64,000 nucleotides of DNA from Bacteroidota bacterium (lineage in GTDB: Bacteria; Bacteroidota; Bacteroidia; UKL13-3). Below the pieces are notes generated by a model. The model did no database searches and was not told the origin of the DNA. It was given only the letters and a program-made list of their open reading frames with translations. Of this stretch, positions 43,575-52,263 are shown piece by piece (the first letter of the stretch is position 1; every line of letters starts with the position of its first letter). Made by a program: the position numbers and the translations under genes. The stretch is from positions 1 through 64,000 of the forward strand of contig JAIXSO010000014.1 in assembly GCA_027484685.1 (NCBI GenBank). Direction: 5' to 3'.

Positions 43575-44750
43575 CTAATTTGCTAATTTAAATTTAAAAG
43601 TATAATTTAAATTATCACTTTCTAAAAATAGTAAATAAATTTCGTTATTTACTTCGAAATTTAAAGGAATTATTTCATTTTCAATATAAGTTTCTTGCAG
43701 TAATTGACCCATTAAATTATATATTTTTATCTTAATTAACTTTTTACTATCTAAACCTTTAATAATCAAATTCTTCCCAACAAAAAGCAAGTCAAAAGAG
43801 CTTTGTTTTATTAACGAATTATTTTTAATACCAACCGATTCATTATTTGCAGCTAAATGACAGATAGAAGAAATAGCTAATTTAGTTGTCTTAAAAAAAT
43901 AGTCAATATTGCAGTTTTCTAAACTATCACTTAATTTATGCCAATGTGGATTAAAATCAGGACCATAATCTTCAGTAATAGCCATTGCTGTTACATTTCT
44001 TCTTGAAAAAGAAAAATTATCAGAATCCTGAGTTCCAGGATTTATAATTACGGGATTTAAACCAATACCATACCACGAATTACAATTTTTTACAGTTTGG
44101 CCTAATTGAATTGACGAATTAGTTGGAAAAACGTGTATATTAACTAAGCTGTCATTATTTGAATCATAGGCAATCATATCCAAGTTTATAACACCTTGAA
44201 TAAACCACTCATAAGGTCCCATTGGTGCAAAAGCAGCACTGCCTAGTAATCCAAGTTCTTCTTCATCCCAAAATGCAAAAGCTATTGTAAAGGGAAATTG
44301 ATAGTTTTTTAAAACTCTTGCAGCTTCTATAACTGCCGCACATCCACTTGCATTATCATCAGCTCCTTGAAATGGATTACGTGAAGAACCAACGCAATCA
44401 TAATGGGCACAAATCATATAAACCTCTTTTGGTGATTTATTGCCAGTTTTGTATGCAATAATATTTCCACCATTATCGCTGAATGTATTTTTAAAAACTT
44501 CGTAACCTAAATTTTTACACTCTTCAAAAAGATATTTTTCAGCAAAAACATTGTCGGCATGATAAGCATAACGGGAAGTAATTTTTTTATCAGCACCATC
44601 AATATTTATATTTTTTTTTCCAACTAATACCTGTAATTTGGAGGTAAGTGAATCTAAACTAATTTTTTGTAAGGCTTTTACACAATCAAGATTTTGCGAA
44701 TACAATGTATTAAAAAGAGCCGATAATACTATCAATAATTTAAACTTCAT
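43575..44750 (-). CDS. Secreted M28-family metallopeptidase with T9SS type A C-terminus
   Basis: 391 residues. Signal peptide (about 1-18), then a zinc aminopeptidase domain: first ligands in ICAHYDCVGSS, bridging aspartate in FQGADDNASGCAA, glutamates in AFWDEEELGLLGSAAFA, aspartate in INLDMIAYDS, and a final histidine in NPHWHKLSD. The last ~70 residues are beta-rich with LIKIKIYNLMGQLLQETYI and an ending like T9SS type A sorting domains, so the enzyme is probably surface-exposed or released. Confidence 0.9.
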   Translation of the reverse strand: MKFKLLIVLSALFNTLYSQNLDCVKALQKISLDSLTSKLQVLVGKKNINIDGADKKITSRYAYHADNVFAEKYLFEECKNLGYEVFKNTFSDNGGNIIAYKTGNKSPKEVYMICAHYDCVGSSRNPFQGADDNASGCAAVIEAARVLKNYQFPFTIAFAFWDEEELGLLGSAAFAPMGPYEWFIQGVINLDMIAYDSNNDSLVNIHVFPTNSSIQLGQTVKNCNSWYGIGLNPVIINPGTQDSDNFSFSRRNVTAMAITEDYGPDFNPHWHKLSDSLENCNIDYFFKTTKLAISSICHLAANNESVGIKNNSLIKQSSFDLLFVGKNLIIKGLDSKKLIKIKIYNLMGQLLQETYIENEIIPLNFEVNNEIYLLFLESDNLNYTFKFKLAN

Positions 44751-44848
44751 AATTAATCTTAAAATGTAAAAATAGTATAAACATAATCAATTATTCCATA
44801 GGTAATATAATTTAAGAAAACTTTAGTTAAATATGTTATTCCTAGAAT

Positions 44849-44877
44849 AAAAAAGGTGAAGTAAATAATACTTCACC
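44849..44877 (-). terminator. Terminator of the cytochrome operon
   Basis: 9-bp perfect stem GGTGAAGTA/TACTTCACC (44855-44863 with 44869-44877) and six U on the minus strand. It lies 96 bp beyond the end of the small membrane gene at 44973-45137. The plus-strand tail is also T-rich. Confidence 0.82.
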
Positions 44878-44972
44878 AATTTTATTTTGTTGATTATAAA
44901 CACTTTGTAAAATAATACTCTACAAACATTTACTTTGATGACTATACCTATGCTTACAACACAACAATATTT

Positions 44973-45137
44973 TTAAAATAACCCTTTAATAAATTGATAT
45001 TTATTTTCAAGTACATTTTTTTGTAAAACAATTTCTTTTTCTTTTTTAACAATAGAAATTAAACCGTACAAATCAATCACTAATTTAATTAAAAAGATTA
45101 CAAGCCCAACGGCAAATGCTAATAAAAAGGTTTCCAT
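44973..45137 (-). CDS. Small membrane protein (54 residues) in the cytochrome operon
   Basis: An ATG at 45137 opens a 54-codon frame that closes with TAA at 44973, 7 bp after the upstream cytochrome gene's stop at 45145. It reads as a hydrophobic N-terminal helix (METFLLAFAVGLVIFLIKLV) followed by a charged helix (VKKEKEIVLQKN). Small single-helix subunits accompany many respiratory oxidases (such as CydX and CcoQ), so it may stabilise the complex. There is no sequence evidence beyond position, length and topology. Confidence 0.5.
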   Translation of the reverse strand: METFLLAFAVGLVIFLIKLVIDLYGLISIVKKEKEIVLQKNVLENKYQFIKGLF

Positions 45138-45144
45138 ATTTTGA

Positions 45145-46473
45145 TTATTTAATTGTTAATATATAATTACTAAGTTGATTTAATTCACTATCAGACAATT
45201 TATTGGCAAAAGCAGGCATTTGAGGATACCCTTCACGTTTTTTACCAGGAGCTTTAATCCAAGCTTTTAATCCAGATGGATTATTTGAATAAATTGTTTG
45301 CATTTCTCTTATTGGTGGCCCAACAACTTTTTCATCTTTAGCATGGCAGGCAGCGCAATTCTGTTCAAAAATTTCCAATCCTTTGTTTGAATCCGTTTTA
45401 TCTGAAACAGCCGTTTGAGGTTTAGCACTTTCTTGCCTTGCTATTTCAGATTCTTTAATAAAAGATTGTGTTTTTTCGCTTATCATTTTTATATGAGGAT
45501 TTAAGGTATTGGCTCTATAAATATGACGGCCCGAGCCCATAAAAACAACAGTTATAGTTAAACAAATAACTACTATCTTAAAGTTTTTATTTATATTTTC
45601 AGGTTTGCCAACGATAGCTTTATACATATAAAAAATGGCTGGTAATGAAATAATGGCACCTGTAAATATTACTAAAATTAAATTCCACCCTAACCCTTTT
45701 GAGGGAAGAGTTAGCAAAACAATTGGTCCTATAATAAACTGCGAAACACTTGCTGCTAAAACTAATGAGTAAGCCTTCTTTTTAACCTCATATCTTGTTA
45801 ACTGGTTAAATATTGACTCAAAGTCATAATTTTTACGACCAACATACCAAAATAAAAACAAACCTGTAACCGCTAATGATGCAAAAATGAAATGCAAGTA
45901 ACGTGGAAAGACGTTTGGTAATAAAAGTGCCGACATAAAACCTTTTATAGTTCCCCATTTTTCGGGAAACAGCATTAAGTTTACGTTTGTAAAAAAAACC
46001 AACGGAATAATCATAAAAATAATACATGCAAATGCAATAATTAAAATATGTATTGGCTTATTATTACTAAATGTATTCCAAGTATATTTATGTAAATAAG
46101 TTAATAAAAAAGCAACAGTAACCAAAGGAATTATCGCTATCCACATAAGCCCAGTTAGTGAATTGGCTGTATAAAAAAATACGGTATATAACGTATTAAT
46201 TGTTAGCAATGGAGCAATTCCCATAACTACTGCTAAGCTTTTATTAACTGTAATGGTTTTTGCTATTTCATGAGCCAAGGTATCATATTCTTTATTTTTT
46301 ATTCCTTTTATTTGACACCAAAGTGTTAACAATGACCCCCCAAGCATTAAATTAACAAATACTATGTGTACTAAAAATGAAATAATTAATATAGTAACTA
46401 AAAACCATTCTGGAGCAGGAAATGGTAAAGGTATATCTTTGGGAACTGGAATTGAGGTTTGTAATAATAACAT
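45145..46473 (-). CDS. Cytochrome bd-superfamily membrane protein with C-terminal heme c domain
   Basis: 442 residues. About nine hydrophobic helices cover residues 25-310; these include FLVHIVFVNLMLGGS and the loop LPNVFPRYLHFIFASLAV and resemble CydA-like subunits. A Gln/Lys-rich linker then leads to a class I cytochrome c domain with CAACH (C373-H377) and a methionine in YPQMPAF near 417 as the sixth ligand. It lies 2 bp after a second protein of the same plan and directly before a 54-residue membrane protein. The substrate cannot be read from the sequence: these may be c-type-heme members of the bd superfamily that do not use quinol. Confidence 0.82.
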   Translation of the reverse strand: MLLLQTSIPVPKDIPLPFPAPEWFLVTILIISFLVHIVFVNLMLGGSLLTLWCQIKGIKNKEYDTLAHEIAKTITVNKSLAVVMGIAPLLTINTLYTVFFYTANSLTGLMWIAIIPLVTVAFLLTYLHKYTWNTFSNNKPIHILIIAFACIIFMIIPLVFFTNVNLMLFPEKWGTIKGFMSALLLPNVFPRYLHFIFASLAVTGLFLFWYVGRKNYDFESIFNQLTRYEVKKKAYSLVLAASVSQFIIGPIVLLTLPSKGLGWNLILVIFTGAIISLPAIFYMYKAIVGKPENINKNFKIVVICLTITVVFMGSGRHIYRANTLNPHIKMISEKTQSFIKESEIARQESAKPQTAVSDKTDSNKGLEIFEQNCAACHAKDEKVVGPPIREMQTIYSNNPSGLKAWIKAPGKKREGYPQMPAFANKLSDSELNQLSNYILTIK

Positions 46474-46475
46474 AT

Positions 46476-47966
46476 TTATTTTTTTACTAAATTATTTTGA
46501 GATTCGTTTTGTGTTTCTTTGTTTGCAAATTGACTTTTAAAGGCTTCAACTGATTGATCTTTATTTATAGCAACACCAACTTCTTGAGCTCCTTCCAAAA
46601 CTTCGTTTGTAACTTGCAATTGTTTTATATAAGCTACCAACGCATCTAGTTCTAAATCATTTCCAGGAAATGGAGGCATATATTCTCTAGATTTATGCAT
46701 ATTTTTAATATAACTTTTCATCATGTCTTCTTTAAATGGCTTTCCAGTGTTTCCATACATTCTATCAAATACATAGGTAATAGAATTTATCCCTTGTGTA
46801 GTATGGCATCTACTACATGCTAACATAAATACATTTCTTCCAGCCTCCACTTTGTTCTCATTAGTAACTGTAGGTGTGCTATTGTATGTAGCCCATTTCA
46901 GTATTCCATCTTTTTTATACAATGGATAATCTTCTTCGCGCAATAAATTTGAATACATGTATTCACTTATTATATATGGTTTTCTAATAAACTCTCTTAC
47001 CCTTTCAAAAAGTCCCATAAATCCCAAAGCAAAAACTAATGTAATAGCAAGAAAATAGCTTTTCATTATTTGAGGTTTCCATACAGTTATAATTGCTGTA
47101 ATTAAAATAATGATGGACGAACCAACTATAACCTTCCACATAATATCGTACCATTGTTGAAACGACTGAGTACCAATAGCAACTTGCAAATTAGCAAGCA
47201 TGGTTTTAGGTATTACATTAAAGTAATAAACCGCACCTGCAACGGCAAATGGAAGCCAGCATAAAATCCACTTTCCAATATACCTAAAAGCTTTTATTCT
47301 AATTGTATCGCCTTTGTTAGTAAAAACACTTACTAAAAACAATCCTAAAGTTCCTGCCAACACCATAGCAAGTGGAGTTCTATAAAGCAATTGAGGCAGG
47401 TACAAAGGATTAGTAAACCCATTTATCAAACTTTGCTCATTATTCCAATTACCAGGATCCATCATAAAACCTAGTATTGAAACAATGATAGCCATTGTTA
47501 CCCACGAAAAAACACTTAAATACCAACCAAATTTTATATGTCGGGTTTTAGCTTTTAAGGTCTTATTGGCATTTTTCCATGTTAAAAAGTAAATTAATAT
47601 TAAAACCACTTCGGTTACAAAAACTAACCACTCAACAAACCAAGCAAAGTAAAAAACCCTAATTAAACTAGCAATTGAATTAGGACTGACCAACGACACT
47701 GAAAACCAAATACCAACACCTGTCATAGCGCCAATTGTAGTAGTTATTATAAATGCTGTCCACATCATTTTATAGACCATTTTATCCCATTTGGGATCGG
47801 TTATTTCGTGTGGATTACTATTAACTACACCTTTGTTTTCCAACCAAGTAACCAAAGGCATAAAACCTACTGCTAACGAATGATTAATTAATGCATGCAA
47901 TGTGGCTATTATAGCAATTAACATTCTATTGTTAAGCCAATCTAAATGAAATAAAGGAATGTCCAT
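46476..47966 (-). CDS. Cytochrome bd subunit I-like protein with C-terminal heme c domain
   Basis: 496 residues. About eight membrane helices with the N-terminal histidines H24 and H29 (ATLHALINHSLAVGF), in the place of CydA heme ligands, and FAWFVEWLVFVTEVVLILIYF. The C-terminal ~120 residues hold CSRCH (C384-H388) and a likely methionine ligand in REYMPPFPGND. No long quinol-binding Q-loop like that of E. coli CydA is seen. It is the first gene of a three-gene operon, and its product probably pairs with the next protein. Confidence 0.82.
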   Translation of the reverse strand: MDIPLFHLDWLNNRMLIAIIATLHALINHSLAVGFMPLVTWLENKGVVNSNPHEITDPKWDKMVYKMMWTAFIITTTIGAMTGVGIWFSVSLVSPNSIASLIRVFYFAWFVEWLVFVTEVVLILIYFLTWKNANKTLKAKTRHIKFGWYLSVFSWVTMAIIVSILGFMMDPGNWNNEQSLINGFTNPLYLPQLLYRTPLAMVLAGTLGLFLVSVFTNKGDTIRIKAFRYIGKWILCWLPFAVAGAVYYFNVIPKTMLANLQVAIGTQSFQQWYDIMWKVIVGSSIIILITAIITVWKPQIMKSYFLAITLVFALGFMGLFERVREFIRKPYIISEYMYSNLLREEDYPLYKKDGILKWATYNSTPTVTNENKVEAGRNVFMLACSRCHTTQGINSITYVFDRMYGNTGKPFKEDMMKSYIKNMHKSREYMPPFPGNDLELDALVAYIKQLQVTNEVLEGAQEVGVAINKDQSVEAFKSQFANKETQNESQNNLVKK

Positions 47967-48145
47967 ATATTTTGAATTTTATTACGATACAAAATTGCTG
48001 TAATACATGGCTAATACCTAAAATTTTATAGTCTATTAACTTTCAAATTCAATCCTTTTTTATTATAAAAATCGGTATTGTATTAACAGATTTACACTAT
48101 TCAATTGTAGTTTTCAATCATTTCATTTCAATAATCAAACATTTA

Positions 48146-49369
48146 TTATTGTTTTATTATTTTTTCACAAACCCAATCTCCATCAGAGTTAAAAAGCTTT
48201 ATGTAATAAAGTCCATTTGATAATTTACTTACGTCTATTTTATTATCATTAATATTTGCATGCAGTATTAGCTCTCCAAGGTTATCAATTATTTGCACTT
48301 CGGTAAACTTTTTATTGCCATTAATGGTAATAAAACCATAAGCAGGATTGGGACTTATTGTTATATTAGTTTCAATTTCATTAGGAGTTTTAATTGATAC
48401 TTTGGCTGACAAATCCCAAAGTACAACGTCACTTTTTGAGTTTCCTGTTACAATAAAATTTTCGGTTGGTGACCAAGCTACTGTATTAATTGCACCACTA
48501 TCTTTAACTCCAAATGAGGCCAATATAGAACCATCATTTATGTTAAATATTTTACTAGTTTCATCGCTAGATGCTGTTACTACCATTTTTCCATTACTTG
48601 AAATATCAAATCCATTTACATCATCGTTGTGCACTGTAAATGTTTTTAACAACTCACCCGTTTTAAAATCCCACATTTTAATGGTATTGTCTTTTGATGA
48701 CGACAAAACATATAAATTATCGGGAGTAACTTTAACTTGGGTTATATCATCAGTATGGCCCGAAAGGGTTTTGTAAATGGTTCCATCCATATTCCAAATT
48801 TTAACTCTGTTATCACTACCTCCAGATAATATGAACTTTCCATCTATTGAAAAAGCAACACTTGTTACCCAATTTTGTAACGTATTAAACTCTTTAATTA
48901 ATTTACCAGAAGATATTTCATAAAGTTTTAGCATATTGTTAGAACCACCTACAGCCAAATGCAAATTATTTGGTGCAATCGCAATGCTAAATGCATATTG
49001 AGTACCAATATTAATGGTATCAATAGGAATTGGTAAAGTTGAACTATTGCTAAATAAAAATATATTCCCAAACTCTTCTATTGTTGCAATATACTGGGCA
49101 TTAGAACTAAATGTAACGCCCATAATGCAAAGATAATCTTCTCCAACTGTGTAATCCCAGTTTATAGCTCCTGTATTTTTATTGTAAATTCTAATACTTG
49201 CAGGATGGCAATTTGTACCACTTAAAACTTGCGTACCAGTATTATTAAAAACAATACTATTTATGCTTTGATTGGCAGGATTTGCCTTTTTAGTCCAAAC
49301 CATAGTTTGGGCAATTGTTTTTGTGCAAAACAAAACAATTGAAAAAATAATAATATAAATTCTTTTCAT
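48146..49369 (-). CDS. Secreted WD40-repeat protein with T9SS type A sorting domain
   Basis: 407 residues. Signal peptide (about 1-20), then at least six WD40 blades, the clearest being WVTSVAFSIDGKFILSGGSD and DITQVKVTPDNLYVLSSSKD, each followed by a KIWN or KMWD end. The C-terminal ~75 residues (ITISPNPAYGFITINGNKKF, then VQIIDNLGELILHANI and GLYYIKLF) form a T9SS type A sorting domain. It is 4 bp downstream of an AraC regulator gene. The ligand or partner is unknown. Confidence 0.88.
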   Translation of the reverse strand: MKRIYIIIFSIVLFCTKTIAQTMVWTKKANPANQSINSIVFNNTGTQVLSGTNCHPASIRIYNKNTGAINWDYTVGEDYLCIMGVTFSSNAQYIATIEEFGNIFLFSNSSTLPIPIDTINIGTQYAFSIAIAPNNLHLAVGGSNNMLKLYEISSGKLIKEFNTLQNWVTSVAFSIDGKFILSGGSDNRVKIWNMDGTIYKTLSGHTDDITQVKVTPDNLYVLSSSKDNTIKMWDFKTGELLKTFTVHNDDVNGFDISSNGKMVVTASSDETSKIFNINDGSILASFGVKDSGAINTVAWSPTENFIVTGNSKSDVVLWDLSAKVSIKTPNEIETNITISPNPAYGFITINGNKKFTEVQIIDNLGELILHANINDNKIDVSKLSNGLYYIKLFNSDGDWVCEKIIKQ

Positions 49370-49373
49370 GTTA

Positions 49374-50240
49374 TTAACTATTAGTTGTTTTTCTGAATTG
49401 ATCTGGAGTTAAACCAGTAATTTTTTTAAAAAAAGTAACAAAATACGAAGCATTTTCAAACCCAAGTTTGTAGGCTATTTCACTAATATTGTAGTTAGTG
49501 TAATGCAATAATCTTTGCGCTTCTATAATTATTCTTTTTCTTATTAAATCACCAGCAGTTTGACCTGTTTCTTCCTTACATATTTTATTTAAGTAATTAG
49601 GACTTACGTTTAATAAATCTGCATAATACGAAGGTAATTTGTTTGATTGAAAATGATTGTTAATTAATTCTTCAAATTGACTAATTTTATCAATTTTAGG
49701 ATTTTTATTTTTACTGTTTCCTAATGGCTTGTAAAGTCTCTCTAATTCAAATAATATAATATTTAAATAAGAGCGCAATACTTTCTGAGTTTCTCGTTTC
49801 TTTAGTTCAAACTCATTTGTAATTAACTTATTTAAAGTTTGCCAATGTTCATTTTGTTCCAAGTTCAATCTTATATATGGAGTAGTATCCACTTTTAAAA
49901 AATGAAACTGATATAATATGTTATTATTATACCTTAATGAAAAAAAGTCCTCGGTAAAGCAAAGAATTTTGCCAACCGCATGCCTATTTATGTTTATACT
50001 ATATACGCAGCGTGGTTTAATGATGATAATTTTAGGGCTATCTAATCTTATATTGTAATTATCTATAACAATATGACCATCAGCTTTTTCAATAAAAAGT
50101 AAAGTATAAAAATTTTGCTTATGTGGAAATTCAAGTTGTGGATACTTTTCAAGTAATCCAGCAACATTATCCATCCAAAAATGCTTAACCCCATCACCAA
50201 ATAAACCAATACTGCAAATGTCAATTTCTGTTTTTTGCAT
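49374..50240 (-). CDS. AraC-family transcriptional regulator
   Basis: 288 residues. N-terminal cupin-like sensing region (about 10-150) without obvious metal ligands, then two helix-turn-helix motifs: LPSYYADLLNVSPNYLNKI and NISEIAYKLGFENASYFVTF, followed by KKITGLTPDQFRK, the AraC signature. It sits immediately upstream of the WD40 gene on the same strand, and the cytochrome operon follows. Control of either is possible, but no operator is visible. Confidence 0.9.
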   Translation of the reverse strand: MQKTEIDICSIGLFGDGVKHFWMDNVAGLLEKYPQLEFPHKQNFYTLLFIEKADGHIVIDNYNIRLDSPKIIIIKPRCVYSININRHAVGKILCFTEDFFSLRYNNNILYQFHFLKVDTTPYIRLNLEQNEHWQTLNKLITNEFELKKRETQKVLRSYLNIILFELERLYKPLGNSKNKNPKIDKISQFEELINNHFQSNKLPSYYADLLNVSPNYLNKICKEETGQTAGDLIRKRIIIEAQRLLHYTNYNISEIAYKLGFENASYFVTFFKKITGLTPDQFRKTTNS

Positions 50241-50286
50241 TTGAGTTTTTGTTAGTTAAAATGATAATAATAAAATAATGGTTTTC

Positions 50287-50652
50287 CTATTGGGGTGGAT
50301 GATACGGTGAAGCTAAATAAGTTTTAATCAATTGAAGTTTATAAGGAGTTGTTGACTTTAATAATCTGTTGGAAGCCACAAACAAATTATAAGTAACTAT
50401 CTGGAAGTTTGAAAATAATTCAGTTTCTTTAATTTTAAAATTAGGAGTATTGGATTTAGCAGCTTCTTGTTTGCTCAACTCTTTTTTCAAGTAACAGGCA
50501 CCTCTACAAATTGGTATTTCAGCAAATCTATTTTCGCATAAGTTTTTTTCAATATAATTTCTTTGTAAGTAAAATGAAAGTATAACCCAAACACTACAAG
50601 TGCTTTGCAACAAAAGTAATAACGTTAAGGTAAATAAATAAATTCTTTTCAT
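50287..50652 (-). CDS. Small conserved cysteine-motif protein
   Basis: 121 residues from the ATG at 50652 (MKRIYLFTLTLLLLLQSTCS); an upstream in-frame start at 50691 adds a second, less likely hydrophobic start. One membrane helix is followed by the cysteine pattern NLCENRFAEIPICRGACYLKKEL, with three cysteines and CxGxCYLKK as seen in a family of small Bacteroidota proteins often found near metal-related genes. The C-terminal part is polar. The role is unknown; metal handling is plausible but unproven. Confidence 0.7.
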   Translation of the reverse strand: MKRIYLFTLTLLLLLQSTCSVWVILSFYLQRNYIEKNLCENRFAEIPICRGACYLKKELSKQEAAKSNTPNFKIKETELFSNFQIVTYNLFVASNRLLKSTTPYKLQLIKTYLASPYHPPQ

Positions 50653-50756
50653 TTTAAGGCAAAAGTAAATAATTGAAGCATAAAATATCAACTTTTTAAA
50701 TGAGTAAAATTAAGTTATTCTAAAAACAATACTATTACATAATTCAGAAAATAATA

Positions 50757-51146
50757 TTATTTTTTAAATTTACGCTGAATGTATTTTTTCAATTCTCCAT
50801 AAATCAACAATGAGTTAATAATTTCAGTATTATCATCTCTTACGTTAATCAACACACATTCAAAATCGTTGTTTGGTTTTGGTGATAAAAATAAATTTTT
50901 CTTGTTTCCATATTGTTTACAAGTATCGTGTTTGGTTTGATTACAGTATTTGTAAGTGATTATGCTATTTGATTTAGGTTCATAACGGGTAAACGATAAC
51001 GTATCCCAAGTAAATAATTTAGGCTGTTTAGTTATCAAAGAAGAGTCTTTAGGAACTATTGCTACATTACACCAAACTATTCGCTGCGCATGTGTTTTAT
51101 TTATAAAGAGTAGCAAAAAAATAATTAATAAAAATTTACAATTCAT
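50757..51146 (-). CDS. Small secreted protein of unknown function
   Basis: 129 residues with a signal peptide (about 1-20, LLLFINKTHAQ) and a small domain with four cysteines (C26, C67, C75 and C94), the middle two around YCNQTKHDTC. No recognised family. A TTTG-rich leader precedes it, and its gene ends 66 bp before the start of the next gene. Confidence 0.6.
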   Translation of the reverse strand: MNCKFLLIIFLLLFINKTHAQRIVWCNVAIVPKDSSLITKQPKLFTWDTLSFTRYEPKSNSIITYKYCNQTKHDTCKQYGNKKNLFLSPKPNNDFECVLINVRDDNTEIINSLLIYGELKKYIQRKFKK

Positions 51147-51180
51147 AATTCAACATCCAAAATTCAACATTCATAATTCA

Positions 51181-52035
51181 TTACAGCGAAGCTAAAACTT
51201 CCCTAATGGTTCTATCAACAATTTCAGCAGGATTTTTACTAAATTCATTACTAATTCTATTAGCTAAAATACAATTTACCGAAACTGCTTGATGTCCTAA
51301 AACATGGGCCATTCCATAAATGCCTGCTGTTTCCATTTCAAAATTGGTAACACTTTTACCATTTATGTTTAGCTGATTCAACTTTTGAATTAAAGTGTTG
51401 TTTACTCCTTTAGCCTTTAAAAATCGGCCTTGAGGCGCATAAAAACCACAGCAAGTGGCAGTTATTCCTTTTAAATAATTATTGGGCAATAAATCAATTA
51501 ACGCATTATTACCATTTACCAAATAGGGATTGATAAAATCAAAACCAAGTTGTTGCTTAATGGATTGCTCCAACACTTCATCCTTTTCGCGTTCATAAAA
51601 AAGCATCAAACTATCCAAACCAATGGCTTGTTCACTTACCAAAACAGAGTTAATTGGAATATTTGATTGCAAAGCACCCGATGTACCAATGCGAATGATG
51701 TTTAAAGCAGTATGATTTTTTTTGATGGTTCGTGTAGCCAAATCCACATTTACCAAAGCATCCAACTCGTTCATTACTATATCAATATTATCGGTTCCAA
51801 TACCTGTACTGATAACAGAAATACGCTTTTTACCAATATAACCAGTGTGTGTTACAAACTCGCGTTTCGCTTTTTTAAGTTCAATGCTATCAAAGTATTT
51901 ACTGACTTCTGGAACACGCTCTTGGTCGCCTACAAAAATGATTGTTTCAGCAATATCTTCGGGCAACAAATGTAAATGATAAATGGAGTTATCGTTGTTT
52001 AAAATCAATTCACTTTCTGGTATTTGGTATTCCAT
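51181..52035 (-). CDS. Nucleoside phosphorylase (PNP/uridine phosphorylase family)
   Basis: 284 residues from the ATG at 52035 (MEYQIPESELILNNDNSIYH); the frame extends 21 codons further to 52098 with no support. Motifs: VGDQERVPEV, ISTGIGTDNIDIVMNELDAL for the ribose/phosphate loop, IRIGTSGALQ for phosphate, and NFEMETAGIYG near the end with the base-binding region. It reversibly splits nucleosides with phosphate. The precise base, uridine or purine, cannot be told. Confidence 0.9.
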   Translation of the reverse strand: MEYQIPESELILNNDNSIYHLHLLPEDIAETIIFVGDQERVPEVSKYFDSIELKKAKREFVTHTGYIGKKRISVISTGIGTDNIDIVMNELDALVNVDLATRTIKKNHTALNIIRIGTSGALQSNIPINSVLVSEQAIGLDSLMLFYEREKDEVLEQSIKQQLGFDFINPYLVNGNNALIDLLPNNYLKGITATCCGFYAPQGRFLKAKGVNNTLIQKLNQLNINGKSVTNFEMETAGIYGMAHVLGHQAVSVNCILANRISNEFSKNPAEIVDRTIREVLASL

Positions 52036-52263
52036 TTTGTTAAAATTAGGAGGTTCGAAATTAGTATTTTTAGCTACATTCTTAGGAAAGAAAAACAAAG
52101 ATTTAGCATAATATATCTAAAACTCAATTGCCATTTGTTTGTTAGTTGTTATAAATTGAGTAATTAAAAATCAAATTTTATTATTTTATTGCAACAAAAA
52201 CAACTTAGCACTTAGAATAGAAAACTAAGTACTAAGTACTACGAACTAAGAACTAAAAAATTA

